The notes under the pieces were generated by a model, which saw only the letters and a list, made by a program, of their open reading frames with translations, was not told the origin of the DNA and did not search any database. Made by a program: the position numbers and the translations under genes. Positions 25,623 to 36,349 of a stretch of 64,000 nt of DNA are shown here, piece after piece. Each line of letters begins with the position of its first letter. Positions within the stretch are counted from its first letter, which is position 1. The stretch is from CAYLPJ01 sp964385465 (GTDB lineage Bacteria; Planctomycetota; Phycisphaerae; SM23-33): positions 44,054 to 108,053 of the forward strand of contig CAYLPJ010000015.1 of the NCBI GenBank assembly GCA_964385465.1. Direction: 5' to 3'.

Positions 25623-26204
25623 ATGTCCTCGAACCAACTCAGTGACAGCGGACCAACAGCCCTGCTTGAGGGGCACATGCCTCTGGCCGGACAGATCGCC
25701 TCGCGAATGAAGCGCCGCTACAACTGGGTGCCTCTCGAGGACCTGTACAGCTACGCCCTTCTCGGGCTGACCAAGGCGGCCAATGCCTTCGACCCCGACC
25801 GCCGCGTTCCCTTCCGCAACTACGCTTCGGAGAAGGCGATGTTCTGGGCCATCGACGAGATGCGCAAGGACGGTATCCTGCGGCGCAGCTCGGCCAAGGC
25901 CCTGCCGAAGACGATCTCCTTCGGCCAGGGCTCCGACCGCGACGAGCAGCGCGGGGACATCGAGATGCCCTGTGCCGACGCCGACCGCGCCCACCACAGG
26001 CTGGAGGCGCGCGACCTCATCGCCGCGATGTTCCGCCAGCTCCGCGAGAAAGAACGCCATCTCCTCAGCATGTACTATGCCGACGAGATGACCTTCCGGG
26101 AGATCGCCGAGGTCCTCGGTGTCAGCGAGTCGTCCGTCTGCCTCAAGCACAAGGCCGTGATCGGCCGGCTCCGACAATACGTATCCGCTCAGGGGCTCGC
26201 GTGA
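25623..26204 (+). CDS. Sigma-70 family factor, FliA/SigB-like
   Basis: 193 residues from ATG 25623 behind a near-perfect Shine-Dalgarno (TAAGGAGG). Region 2 spans about residues 18-90 (WVPLEDLYSYALLGLTKAAN, then FRNYASEKAMFWAIDEMR), resembling the sigma-28/sigma-B group. Region 4 spans about 130-190 with helix-turn-helix TFREIAEVLGVSESSVCLKH. The linker between them (92-125) is short, so region 3 is reduced. FliA normally drives motility genes and SigB-like factors stress genes; no flagellar or anti-sigma gene is adjacent, so the regulon is unknown. A sigma-54 activator follows 64 bp later. The long AT-rich leader suggests complex control. Confidence 0.88.
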   Translation: MSSNQLSDSGPTALLEGHMPLAGQIASRMKRRYNWVPLEDLYSYALLGLTKAANAFDPDRRVPFRNYASEKAMFWAIDEMRKDGILRRSSAKALPKTISFGQGSDRDEQRGDIEMPCADADRAHHRLEARDLIAAMFRQLREKERHLLSMYYADEMTFREIAEVLGVSESSVCLKHKAVIGRLRQYVSAQGLA

Positions 26205-26268
26205 CACGCGACCCCAACCGTCGTTCGCCCTTCGCCGCCCTGTTGCATCCAACCACGGGAGGCCGTTC

Positions 26269-27333
<1,065 letters not shown>

Positions 27334-27777
27334 CCTGCCCTTTCGGGCCGGCGAGGGCCATCCGAGGCCCTTCGCTCCCAGCCCACGCATAGGGGCTTTC
27401 CCCTCCTTCCCGCCGGTCTCCACGGCGAATCCTGGAAGTCACCGGCTCTCCCTTCATCTCTAAGGCCATTTCAAACATACTCTTGTGACATGCCGGCCAT
27501 CTCGGCGGCATGGGGCGTCATCTCACCCGCTCGTATGGTCGTATGCATTCACGCTGGGGCTGTGGGGCAAAGGCCCAGTCGTTTGAGGACTCTTCCTACC
27601 TATAGGCTTCGCCCCTCACGACGATGTTGGCAATAGACGCCTGCGGGGGCGGTTACCACGCTCCCGAGCCCGCCGCCCGACGCGGCAGACGACACACGGC
27701 GGCCAATTCGTGACGGCCCCCATCCCGGACAGGCGGGCAACGGGAACGGGGCGCAAAGCCTTGATGGAGGCGACCCG
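27334..27777. other. Non-coding gap between activator and CheY-like gene
   Basis: 444 bases. A weak hairpin AGGGCC/GGCCCT (27354-27371) follows the activator gene and may act as a terminator without a T run. A second small inverted repeat, ATGCCG/CGGCAT, lies near 27490. GGAGG precedes the next ATG. I find no gene and no clear promoter. Confidence 0.45.
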
Positions 27778-28191
27778 ATGAAAGACGAATTCCGATCTCT
27801 GGCGGGCAAGCGTGTCCTGATCGTGGACGACTCGCCGCACATCACCATGCTCCTGCGGGACGTCTTCGGCTCCTGCGGCGCGACGGTTGCGGTAGCGAAC
27901 TCCGGGCGCGACGCGATGGTCCAGCTCCAGGTGGACAGCTTCGACCTGATGCTGCTGGACCTGGTCATGCCCGAGCCCGACGGATGGGAGGTGCTGCGGT
28001 TCGCCCGGCAGATCAAGCCGGACCTGCTGGAGCGAACGGTCCTGCTGACCGGCGACCGCTACAACCGCCACACCGTGCGGGACATCTGCGACGCCGAGCT
28101 GCCGGCCGTGTTCAAGCCCTTCGCCCTCGACGACCTCCGCGCCGCCGCCTGCGACACCCTCTTCCGCGCCGAAACCTGCTCCGTGGTGTAG
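27778..28191 (+). CDS. Single-domain CheY-like response regulator
   Basis: 137 residues from ATG 27778 (GGAGG 9 bp upstream). All receiver landmarks are present: acidic pair D17-D18, phospho-acceptor D61 (LLDLVMPEPDGW), T91 (LLTGD) and K113 (VFKPF). No output domain is attached. It therefore acts by binding a partner, perhaps the adjacent activator or a kinase elsewhere. No histidine kinase lies next to it; the hybrid kinase at 45537-49193 is the only one in the window. It contrasts with the pseudo-receiver at 24400 in the same regulatory island. Confidence 0.9.
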   Translation: MKDEFRSLAGKRVLIVDDSPHITMLLRDVFGSCGATVAVANSGRDAMVQLQVDSFDLMLLDLVMPEPDGWEVLRFARQIKPDLLERTVLLTGDRYNRHTVRDICDAELPAVFKPFALDDLRAAACDTLFRAETCSVV

Positions 28192-28199
28192 GGGTCGGC

Positions 28200-28405
28200 G
28201 GGGAGGAACACGGAAGAACACGGCTACGACGAGACAAAGAAGACGTAGCACGGATACAAGGGCAGCACGGGACAAGGTAGGGAACGGGAACCGCATCATC
28301 CCTTCCCCAGCGTGAGTCTCCTGCCTCATCCCATGTGTCCTGTGGATCCCTGCTGAGGGCTCTTCCTGCCGCATCCGCGTTACTCGATGTTCCTCCCTGC
28401 TGTCC
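28200..28405. repeat. Decayed inverted-repeat element, second copy
   Basis: A purine-rich left half (ggaacacggaagaacacgg, ending in gggacaaggtaggga) is loosely mirrored by a pyrimidine-rich right half (catcccatgtgtcctgtgg, ending in gcatccgcgttactcgatgttcc). The right half resembles the right arm of the element at 2086-2420 (catcccctgtgtccctgctga, then gtatccgcgttcatccgcgttcc). It lies between convergent genes and has no coding capacity. Confidence 0.5.
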
Positions 28406-28411
28406 CGGCGA

Positions 28412-31400
28412 CTACTTCCGAAGGATCAAGTCGCCGACGGCGTCGATCTGCTTGGACTGGACGTCGCCGAACCAGCCGAGGAAGCCGAATCGGCCCTTGC
28501 CGTCGTCCTCGTTGAGCACCATGCACATGCCGAGGTTCGCCCCCGGACCGGGCGCGAACGGGGCCACGCGCGACCAGGGGATCGCCATCTCGTAGACGAT
28601 GTCGCCCTCGCGCCCGGTCGGTCGCCCGGCCAGAAGGATATCCTTGGCCTCGCCGGTGGGTCGGCCCGGGGGGACAAGGTGGCACCACACCTGCGGCCCG
28701 GCGGTCCCCACGCCGGCGGAGTAGTCGTACTTGCCCGGCTGGGCCTCGCTGCCCCGGCCGGGATCGACCAGGAACTGAAGCCCGTCCTGTGCCCAGAGCA
28801 TCCCGTCCTTCTTGCCCCGGGCGAGCACGTCGTCGGTGACTTCCATGGCCACGTAGAGGTGCTCGTCGTCCCACAGGAACCGCAGCTTGCCCGACAGGTC
28901 CTCCGGGCCGGTCCACGGCTCGTCCTGGCGGAGGAAGCGCATCTGCCGGGCCTCGTGGAGCTCGCAGACGCGGGCTCGCGACCAGGCCTTCTCGTCGAGC
29001 TTGCCGTCGATCGCAAGCTTGCCGGCGACCTTCGCCACGGGGACGAACCCGGCCATCAGGCGCTCCAGGCTGGTGACCCGCCCGTCGGGGTCAACCACGG
29101 TGGCGGCGACGGTGTAGACGGTCTGGTCGTCCACGTCGGCCAGGGGGACCTCGACGGCCTTCTCGCCCCGCCCGCCCACGGCAACGGTGCCCTCGGCGGC
29201 CTCGGCGAAGTACGCCTGCGGGGCCTTGGCGGCGGCGGGGTTGAACTTGCCCTCCCTGGCCGCGACGGCCTTGGGCAGCGACAGCCGCCATGTCACCTCG
29301 CGGGCGTCGGGGGCGTTGTTGTGGACGATCAGCCGCACGGTCGGCGATCCGTCGTCCGCGACGCCGGGCAGCAGCCTCGCCGACAGCACGCCGCGGACGA
29401 CCGTCCGGAAGCCCAACTCGCCGACGACGCTGCCCCCGCCGGTGAGGTCCACGCGGAAGGCGGCCTCGCGGGCGTCGGTCTCGGCAGGGGCGGTGATGCG
29501 GAAGCGGGCCTGCCCGGTTGGGGCGTCGATCGGGCGAACGGTCCAGCCGAACGGGGCGACGACTTTCGGCGTCGGGGCCCGCCCGCCGGGAACGCCGACG
29601 GCGATCTCAGCCGTGCCGCCCTTGACCATCGCCTCCGGGGCGGCGATCAGCGACGCCGCCGGCGGGGCGAAGGCCTCGACGGGCCCGGCCGGTCCGCCCT
29701 CGTAGAGCAGCAGCACCGGCTCGCCGCTGACGCGGAGGGTCAGGCCCTTTCCGGCCGCGTCGAGCCGCCCGATCCCGCCGTCGATGCGGACGAGCTTGAC
29801 CCCCTCCACGCCGGATAGCGGCAGGAAGACGTCTCGCGGCTCGCCCTCGCTCCAGAGCACCTGGAGCGCCCGCCCGGCGTCGTCGCGGAACAGCATCGCC
29901 CGGACGCCATCGACCAGCCGCTCGCCCACGAACCGCTTCACGCAGATGCCGTTGACCATGTTGTAGTACGCGATCGCGTCCAGCTTCGGGCTGTAGCAGC
30001 GGTAGCGGGAGAAGAACACGTTGTGCGCCTGCCCCGCGCTGCCCGCCGCCGTGCCCTTGGGGTCGGGGTACAGCAGCCCGAACCACGAGGCGTTCTCCCC
30101 GCCGCAGGCGAAGAACGTGGCGAACTTGCGGATCAGATCGTTGGCGACGACCAGCCGGGTCATGCCCTGGCTGTTGAGGCCCAGCTCGGTCGACCAGATC
30201 GGCCGGGCCGGGGGATACTTGGCGAACAGCTCGCGGTACGTCGCGAAGGTCCGGCGGATGCCCTCGACGGTGTTGTACGTGTGGAAGTCCACCGCGTCGC
30301 AGTATTTGCTCATGCCCGCGGCGAAGTACTCCTCGGCCGCCCCGACGGATGTGCCCAGCACGAAGACGTTGGGGTCTTCCCGCTTGGCGCCCTCGTACAT
30401 GGCCCGGTAGGCGGCGACGTCCTCGAGGACCTTCTCGCCCTTGCCGTGGGGCTCGTTGCCCAGGCAGAGGATCACCCGCCCTTCCTTGTTGTACTCGCGG
30501 ACGAGGCGGGCGGCGCCCTCGCGGAGGGCTTGGTCGTCGTACTTCTCCCAGCCCTTGCGACGGTACTCGATCGTGTTGCCCTGGCCTCTCATCACGGCCC
30601 CGGCGTCGAACTTCCTGATGTACTCGAAGCCCGGCGCGTGGGTCTTGTACGGCGGCTCGGGCTTCCAGCCGCTCCAGATGCCCAGCACCCGCAAGCCCAG
30701 CCGGTCGCCCAGGATGAAATACTCCCGGATGCGGTTGTCCCAGTTGCGGCACGTGAAAGGCACCTTCCGCCAGTCGTGCTTCTTCGCCTCGGCCTCGGGC
30801 AGCACGGCCAGGGAGGTGAAGTCGGCGAAGGGCTCGCCGGCGCCGTCGGCGCGGGGCACCTCCACGTGGACCTCGTAGTACCGCCCGACCTCGATCGGCG
30901 CGTCGGCGAGATCCAGCGTGGCGGCGTAGGTCGGCTCGCCGTCGCCGGTGCGCTTGCCCGGCTCGAGCGGCGCCGTGCGGGCGGGCATCTGCTCGGCGCC
31001 CCAGTAGTCGCAGAGCACGTAGCGGACCTCGCGGCGGTCCGGCTCCAACGGCCGGCGGGCCACGATCGTCAGCGACACGTCCGTTTCGTCGCCGGGGAAC
31101 AGCAGGTTCCCCGTCCGCGCCGTGGTCAGCAGCGCCCGGTCGATCCGCTCGGGGCGGGCCTTCGGCGCGACGTACGAGGCCGACAGCTCATCCGCCCAGA
31201 ACCGCCCGTGGGCCTTCCGCAACTCGATGTGGAACCGCGCCGTCGCCGCCTCCCGCGGCAGCTCGACGGTCTTCGACATCGGCCGCCAGTTCGTCCGCCC
31301 GTACACCTCCGCCAGCGCCAGCCGCGCCACCCGCCCCCCGCCGGCGGAGTAGCAGTCCAGCCGGACGGTGGCGTTGTAGGAGTTGTCCGGGGAGACCAAC

Positions 31401-32773
31401 TCGCTGCGGAACGCCCCGCCGAGCTTCCACGCCCCGCCGCCGACGTCGAAGGCCGGGCCGGTCACCGCCGCCGGGCTCGTGACCTTCTCCTCGCTCCGCG
31501 AAAGCCGCAGCGCCCGCAGGCCTGCGAAGGGCTTGTCGACGTCGGTACCCGCCTCGCCGGTCGCCTGCCAGCCGTCGGGCAGCTTCGCGGCGTCCTCGAA
31601 GCCCTCGTGGAACGACGCCGGCTGCACCCGGGCGGCCAGGACGCCCTCGACCGCCACGTCGGCGATCCGCAGCGAGGGCTTCTTCGTGTCCACGCCGGCC
31701 TTGCCGGGGACGATGATCGTCAGGTACTTCGCCGGGCCGTGCCACGCCCCGTCGTTCGCCCCGCCCCAGGACTCGGTCCCCGCGACCTTGGCGACCTCCA
31801 GCGTGATCTCGTGCCATTTGTCGTCCGGCGTGATGGGCACCCCGCCGCGCTTCTGGTGGGTCTGGCCCGTCGCGTCGCCGAGGCGGAAGCTGATCCGCTT
31901 GAGGTTCGCCGAGCGGACCTTGAACCGCACGCGGCGGATGTCGTCGGCCTCCAGCCAGCGCAGCGGGCGCTGGGCCTCGACATACGCCCCGCCGCCGGAG
32001 AAGTCCCCGGCCAGCTCCATCGCCGGGTTGCCGTCGAGCTTCGCGTCCTCGACCACCTCCAGGCTGCCCTTGGCCCCGGGGTACTCGCGGCCGAGACTGA
32101 GCTTCCACGCGGCTCCCTCCTCCCCGGGCGGGTCCACGGGCATCCACTTTACGATCGTCTCGGCCCCGGCGGCAGGCTTCGGTTCGGCGGCAACGGCGGC
32201 GAGGTCCCCGAGCATCACCACGCGCTTCTTCGTCTCGCCGACGGCGCTGACGAGGATGTACAACCCCTTGGCCGGGCCATGCCACTTGCCGTCGTTCCTC
32301 CCGCCCCACTTCTGGTAGCGGACGACATTCTTGACGGCGTCGGGCTTGCCCATCCGCTCGAAGAACAGCCGCAGGGGGAAGCTGACCTTCCGCCAGCGGT
32401 CGGCCTTGCCGATGCGGTAGACGATCTGGTGGCACTGGCCGGTGGAGTCGATGATGCGGAACTTCAGGACGTCGCTGTCGGGGTCCTTGATGCGGAGCGT
32501 CAGCGTGGTGACGGGCACGTTCGGCAGGGACCGCCCGGCCTGGACGTAGGCGCCGCCCTTGGTGAAATCGCCGGCGAGGCGGAGGACCTCGCTGCCGTCG
32601 TGCTCGGCGACGGTCAGTGCCCCGGTAGCGCCGGGGAACTCACGCCCGTTGTCGAACGACCAGCCGAGGGTCTTCTTGTCCGGGTCGGTCAGCGGGACGA
32701 CGTCCGCGGCGGGCGCGGCGCCCGCGAGGGCGAGCCATGCGATAGACAACGTTGCGATACGGCATGTGCGCAT
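28412..32773 (-). CDS. Giant clan GH-A-like glycoside hydrolase with carbohydrate-binding modules
   Basis: 1453 residues. ATG 32773 has AAGGAG upstream and starts a signal peptide (RTCRIATLSIAWLALAG). Order: two related beta-sandwich modules of about 200 residues each (both with a GGRNDGKWHGPAK-like segment), a third binding-type module (about 400-580), and a TIM-barrel-like domain. The barrel's probable acid/base is Glu774 (LGNEPHGKG) and its probable nucleophile Glu863 (STELGLN), as in GH39/GH5-type enzymes. Then come beta domains, and a C-terminal CBM9-like module (about 1255-1453; LAIDGKLDEKAWSRA). Secreted polysaccharide degradation is likely; the substrate is unknown. The two sulfatases elsewhere in the window hint at sulfated polymers. 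Confidence 0.8.
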   Translation of the reverse strand: MRTCRIATLSIAWLALAGAAPAADVVPLTDPDKKTLGWSFDNGREFPGATGALTVAEHDGSEVLRLAGDFTKGGAYVQAGRSLPNVPVTTLTLRIKDPDSDVLKFRIIDSTGQCHQIVYRIGKADRWRKVSFPLRLFFERMGKPDAVKNVVRYQKWGGRNDGKWHGPAKGLYILVSAVGETKKRVVMLGDLAAVAAEPKPAAGAETIVKWMPVDPPGEEGAAWKLSLGREYPGAKGSLEVVEDAKLDGNPAMELAGDFSGGGAYVEAQRPLRWLEADDIRRVRFKVRSANLKRISFRLGDATGQTHQKRGGVPITPDDKWHEITLEVAKVAGTESWGGANDGAWHGPAKYLTIIVPGKAGVDTKKPSLRIADVAVEGVLAARVQPASFHEGFEDAAKLPDGWQATGEAGTDVDKPFAGLRALRLSRSEEKVTSPAAVTGPAFDVGGGAWKLGGAFRSELVSPDNSYNATVRLDCYSAGGGRVARLALAEVYGRTNWRPMSKTVELPREAATARFHIELRKAHGRFWADELSASYVAPKARPERIDRALLTTARTGNLLFPGDETDVSLTIVARRPLEPDRREVRYVLCDYWGAEQMPARTAPLEPGKRTGDGEPTYAATLDLADAPIEVGRYYEVHVEVPRADGAGEPFADFTSLAVLPEAEAKKHDWRKVPFTCRNWDNRIREYFILGDRLGLRVLGIWSGWKPEPPYKTHAPGFEYIRKFDAGAVMRGQGNTIEYRRKGWEKYDDQALREGAARLVREYNKEGRVILCLGNEPHGKGEKVLEDVAAYRAMYEGAKREDPNVFVLGTSVGAAEEYFAAGMSKYCDAVDFHTYNTVEGIRRTFATYRELFAKYPPARPIWSTELGLNSQGMTRLVVANDLIRKFATFFACGGENASWFGLLYPDPKGTAAGSAGQAHNVFFSRYRCYSPKLDAIAYYNMVNGICVKRFVGERLVDGVRAMLFRDDAGRALQVLWSEGEPRDVFLPLSGVEGVKLVRIDGGIGRLDAAGKGLTLRVSGEPVLLLYEGGPAGPVEAFAPPAASLIAAPEAMVKGGTAEIAVGVPGGRAPTPKVVAPFGWTVRPIDAPTGQARFRITAPAETDAREAAFRVDLTGGGSVVGELGFRTVVRGVLSARLLPGVADDGSPTVRLIVHNNAPDAREVTWRLSLPKAVAAREGKFNPAAAKAPQAYFAEAAEGTVAVGGRGEKAVEVPLADVDDQTVYTVAATVVDPDGRVTSLERLMAGFVPVAKVAGKLAIDGKLDEKAWSRARVCELHEARQMRFLRQDEPWTGPEDLSGKLRFLWDDEHLYVAMEVTDDVLARGKKDGMLWAQDGLQFLVDPGRGSEAQPGKYDYSAGVGTAGPQVWCHLVPPGRPTGEAKDILLAGRPTGREGDIVYEMAIPWSRVAPFAPGPGANLGMCMVLNEDDGKGRFGFLGWFGDVQSKQIDAVGDLILRK

Positions 32774-32915
32774 GGGAGTCTCCTTCGTTTCCATGCGCGT
32801 AGTGTAACCGATTCGCGGCTGCGCGAAGACCGTGGGGCGGGAAGAACCGGCTTGCCGCCAGACCGCATGGCCGGGGGATCGAAGGAGCACAGGACCGGAG
32901 GGGCGGGGGACCGGC

Positions 32916-34727
32916 CTATTCGTCGTCCCCGTTGCCCGTGCTGGCGGCGATGAGCTCCTGGAGGGGGCCGAACTGCTGATCGAAGAGGTAGCTGTAGTAC
33001 CCCCCCGCCGCCAGCAGGTCGGTGTGCGTGCCGTCCTCGACCAGCTTGCCCCGGCGGAAGACGAGGATGCGGTCGGCGGCCAGGACCGTCGAGAGCCGGT
33101 GGGCGATGATCACGCACGTCCGCCCCTTCATCACGCGCTCCAGCGCCTCGGTGATGAGGTTCTCGCTCTCGCTGTCGAGGCTGCTGGTGGCCTCGTCGAG
33201 GATGAGGATCTTCGGGTCCTGGAGGATGGTCCGCGCCAGCGAGATCCGCTGCTTCTGCCCGCCGGACAGGGACGTGCCCTGCTCGCCGATCAGCGTGTCG
33301 TAGCCCTCGTCCATCGCCACGATGAACTCGTGGGCGTTGGCCAGCTTCGCCGCCTCGATGATCTCGGCGTCGGTGGCGTCCTTCCGCCCGTAGCGGAGGT
33401 TCTCGCGCAGCGGGCCGGAAAAGAGGATCGTGTCCTGGAGCACGATGCCGATCCGCTGGCGCAGCTTCCGCAGGCGGTAATCCCGCACGTCGATGCCGTC
33501 GATGCGGATCGCCCCGTCGGTCACGTCGTACAGCCGCGGGATCAGCGTCACCAGCGTGCTCTTGCCCGCCCCGCTCTCGCCGACGATCGCCACCCGCTGG
33601 CCTGGCTCGATCCGGAAGCTCAAGTTCTCCAGCACGTCGGGCCCGGCCTCGTTGTAGCGGAAGCGGACGTCATCGAACGCCACCTCGCCCTGCTCGGGCA
33701 GGGCCTTGACCGGCTTGCGCCGGTTGCGCAGCTCGGGCACGACGTCGAAGATCGCGAAGATCCGCTCGATCGCCGCCATCGAGGTCTGCAGCGTGATGTT
33801 GATCTGGCTGAACCGGCGGATCGGCAGGTACAGCGCCGCCGCCGAGCCGGTGAACTGGATGATGTGCCCGACGGTCATCTGCTCGGGCATGGCCACCACC
33901 ATGTAGGCCCCCACGACCCATACGGCGCCCTTGGCGGTGGTGATCAGGAAGTTGCTGGCCGAGCTGAGCGTCTGGTTGAGCCGCCCGCGTCGCATGGTGC
34001 GGCTGCGGAGCTCGTCGGCCTGCTCGGCGAAGAACCGCCCCTCTTCCGGCTCCTGGGCGAAGGACTGGACCACGGCGATGCCGGCAAGGCGTTCCACGGC
34101 GGCGCCGCTCATCACCGAGTTCTGCTCCTGGACGTCGCGGCTGGCCTGGCGAAGGCGGGGGTTGAGCTTGCGGTAGAGGTAGCCGTAGACCGGCAGGATG
34201 GCCAGCACCAGCAGCGTCAGCTCCCAACTGATCGACAGCAGGACGATGACCGCGACCAGGCCGCTGCCGGCATCGATGCAGACGTTGAAGATCCCGCGGT
34301 TGACCATCTGCTGGGAGACCGACACGTCGCTCATCAGGCGGCTGAGGATCGAGCCGGTCGGGCGGGACTGGTGGAAGCCCAGGCTCAGGCGCTGGAGGTG
34401 GTGCCACAGCGCTTCGCGGACGTCGAAGGACATCGACGTCGCCGTCCGGACCGTGAAGTAGCCCCGCACGAAGATCAGAGCGCTCTCGACGACGGCCACG
34501 CCCAGCAGCATCCACGCGTACTGCCACAGCAGGCCTACGCGCCCGGCGCGGTCGAGGCCGAGGTTGTTCAGGGCCACCTCGTCGACGATCCGCCCGGCGA
34601 AGTAGGGCACCAGCAGCGGGACGGTGAACTTCCCGATGCCGGCGACGATGATGATCGCGACGAACAACCGGTATGGCTTGACGAAGTCGAGATACCGAAG
34701 CAGGATGTGGCGGTCGGAAGTAGACAC
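32916..34727 (-). CDS. ABC exporter, MsbA-like half-transporter
   Basis: 603 residues from GTG 34727; no upstream ATG fits and the Shine-Dalgarno is weak. Residues about 15-320 are a six-helix exporter domain (YRLFVAIIIVAGIGKFTVPL, LVAVIVLLSISWELTLLVLA). Residues about 350-590 are the nucleotide-binding domain: Walker A GESGAGKST, signature LSGGQKQR, Walker B ILILDEATSS, His switch IAHRL. The fused half-transporter should work as a homodimer exporting lipids, peptides or drugs; MsbA-type lipid flipping is possible but unproven. It is divergent from the FAD oxidoreductase gene. Confidence 0.9.
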   Translation of the reverse strand: MSTSDRHILLRYLDFVKPYRLFVAIIIVAGIGKFTVPLLVPYFAGRIVDEVALNNLGLDRAGRVGLLWQYAWMLLGVAVVESALIFVRGYFTVRTATSMSFDVREALWHHLQRLSLGFHQSRPTGSILSRLMSDVSVSQQMVNRGIFNVCIDAGSGLVAVIVLLSISWELTLLVLAILPVYGYLYRKLNPRLRQASRDVQEQNSVMSGAAVERLAGIAVVQSFAQEPEEGRFFAEQADELRSRTMRRGRLNQTLSSASNFLITTAKGAVWVVGAYMVVAMPEQMTVGHIIQFTGSAAALYLPIRRFSQINITLQTSMAAIERIFAIFDVVPELRNRRKPVKALPEQGEVAFDDVRFRYNEAGPDVLENLSFRIEPGQRVAIVGESGAGKSTLVTLIPRLYDVTDGAIRIDGIDVRDYRLRKLRQRIGIVLQDTILFSGPLRENLRYGRKDATDAEIIEAAKLANAHEFIVAMDEGYDTLIGEQGTSLSGGQKQRISLARTILQDPKILILDEATSSLDSESENLITEALERVMKGRTCVIIAHRLSTVLAADRILVFRRGKLVEDGTHTDLLAAGGYYSYLFDQQFGPLQELIAASTGNGDDE

Positions 34728-34766
34728 GGTTTTGCAGCCCGCCCGGAACCGGCGGGCCTTGCAGGG

Positions 34767-34772
34767 ATTATA
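34767..34772 (-). promoter_or_regulatory. -10 element of the ABC exporter gene
   Basis: A perfect TATAAT on the minus strand, 40 bp before the GTG start. The -35 is poor. The short leader contains a GC hairpin (gcccgccgg/ccgggcgggc, 34737-34757). Confidence 0.5.
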
Positions 34773-34889
34773 GCAGCTGTTTCCTTCCGTTCGGCGAAAA
34801 CATGCCGGAAACGCAAAGTTTTGGCGATTCCCTGTCGGGCAGCAGGGATCAACGCCGGGTGCATCCGCCTTCGCCCTTTCCAGGAGTTC

Positions 34890-36248
34890 ATGATGAATAC
34901 TGTGCGTGAGCCGGCCAGAGAGACGCCCGTCGTCGCCGACGTGGACGTCTGCGTGATCGGCGGGAGCTGCACGGGAGTTTTCGCGGCCGTCGAGGCCGCC
35001 AGGGCCGGGGCCCGCGTCGCCATCGTCGAGGCACAGGGCTTCTTCGGCGGGGTGGCGACGGCGGGGCTGGTGAACGTCTGGCACAGCCTGCTGGACACGG
35101 TGCACGAACGGCCCATCATCGCCGGGCTGACCGCCGAGGTGATCGACCGCCTCGATCGCCGAGACGCCGTCGTCCGCCACCAGCCCAACGCCGACACCGG
35201 CTTCGTCCTCAACACCGCCGAGCTGACCATCGAGCTGGACGAGCTGATCGGCGAGGCCGGCGTGCGCCCGTTCCTGCACACGCGGCTGGTCGCCGCCGCG
35301 GGCGAGGGCGAGCAGATGCGCGCGGCGATCGTCGAGGACAAGACCGGGCGGCGCGCCCTCCGCGCGAAGGTCTTCGTCGACGCCACCGGCGACGGCGACG
35401 TGCTGCGGGCGTCCGGGCTGGACCGCCGCACCGTGGAGGACCTCCAGCCGCCGACGGTCTGCGCCCACATCCGCGGCATCGGCGCCGTCGCGGCCGCCAA
35501 CGAGGGCTTCAGCCTCCCCGGCGCGGTTTTCGACCCGCGCCACGCCAACGCCCTGCCGCCGGGCTTCCTGTGGGCGTCGAACGTCGTCGGCGCAGGCGAC
35601 GTCCGCATGGTGGCCGGCACGCGCGTCGCCGACGCCGACTGCGCCGAGGCCGAGCAGCTCACCGCCGCCGAGATCGAGGGGCGGCGACAGGTCCGCGCCA
35701 TCTGCGATATCCTCCGGACGTATCCCGGCGGGGAGGCGGTCTCCCTCGCGGCCGTCGCGGCGCAGATCGGCATCCGCGAGAGCCGCCACGCCCGCTGCCT
35801 CCACGCCCTGACCGAGCGGGAGGTCCTCGACGGCGTGCGGTTCGAGGACGCCATCGCCAACGGCAGCTACCGGGTGGACGTCCACCACAGCGGCCGAGCC
35901 GGGCTGACCTTCCGCTACCTCGACGGGCGGGAGGAGTACGTCGCCCCCGGTCAGCCCCGCCAGAGCGGCCGGTGGCGCGACCCGCGCGACGAGGACCCGA
36001 CCTTCTACCAGGTTCCCTACCGCTGCCTCGTGCCCCGGGGCACCGCCAACGTGTTGGTGGCCGGGCGGCTGATCGACACCGACCGCGGCGCCTGCGGCGC
36101 GGTGCGGGTGATGGTCAACTGCAACCAGACGGGCCAGGCCGCCGGGGCCGCCGCGGCGATGGCGGCGACGCGGGGCCTGCCCGTCGCCGAGGTCCCCCCG
36201 GCCGAGCTCCGCGCCGCTCTCGCCGCCTCGGGCGCCCTGGTGCTGTAG
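34890..36248 (+). CDS. FAD-dependent oxidoreductase (FAD_oxidored family)
   Basis: 452 residues from ATG 34890 (AGGAG 6 bp upstream; ATG 34893 equally possible). The N-terminal dinucleotide-binding motif is a variant, DVCVIGGSCTGVFAAVEAAR (about 18-37), ending the fold with VAIVEAQGFFGGVATAG. The GG-V-A-T-AG segment is the usual flavin contact in this family. A second flavin motif near the C-terminus reads ANVLVAGRLIDTDRGACGA. These large planctomycete oxidoreductases are mostly uncharacterised; several act on sugars or amines. There is no signal peptide, so it is cytoplasmic. It stands alone and divergent from the ABC exporter. Confidence 0.85.
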   Translation: MMNTVREPARETPVVADVDVCVIGGSCTGVFAAVEAARAGARVAIVEAQGFFGGVATAGLVNVWHSLLDTVHERPIIAGLTAEVIDRLDRRDAVVRHQPNADTGFVLNTAELTIELDELIGEAGVRPFLHTRLVAAAGEGEQMRAAIVEDKTGRRALRAKVFVDATGDGDVLRASGLDRRTVEDLQPPTVCAHIRGIGAVAAANEGFSLPGAVFDPRHANALPPGFLWASNVVGAGDVRMVAGTRVADADCAEAEQLTAAEIEGRRQVRAICDILRTYPGGEAVSLAAVAAQIGIRESRHARCLHALTEREVLDGVRFEDAIANGSYRVDVHHSGRAGLTFRYLDGREEYVAPGQPRQSGRWRDPRDEDPTFYQVPYRCLVPRGTANVLVAGRLIDTDRGACGAVRVMVNCNQTGQAAGAAAAMAATRGLPVAEVPPAELRAALAASGALVL

Positions 36249-36313
36249 CCCGCCACTTCCCAATGCGGGCGTTCGCGCCGGGCGCCTCCGGGGGAGGCGG
36301 CGGGCAACAGCCC

Positions 36314-36343
36314 TTGGGGTCGCCGGCGGGGGTTCGCTATACT
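36314..36343 (+). promoter_or_regulatory. Promoter giving a possibly leaderless ykgJ transcript
   Basis: TTGGGG (36314-36319), 18 bp, TATACT (36338-36343); the ATG begins 6 bp later at 36350, where transcription would start. No usable Shine-Dalgarno fits. Confidence 0.55.
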
Positions 36344-36349
36344 GGCGGG

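Noticed and set aside
30023..32953. 976-codon plus-strand open frame
   Set aside because: Antisense shadow of the glycoside hydrolase, with no recognisable motif.
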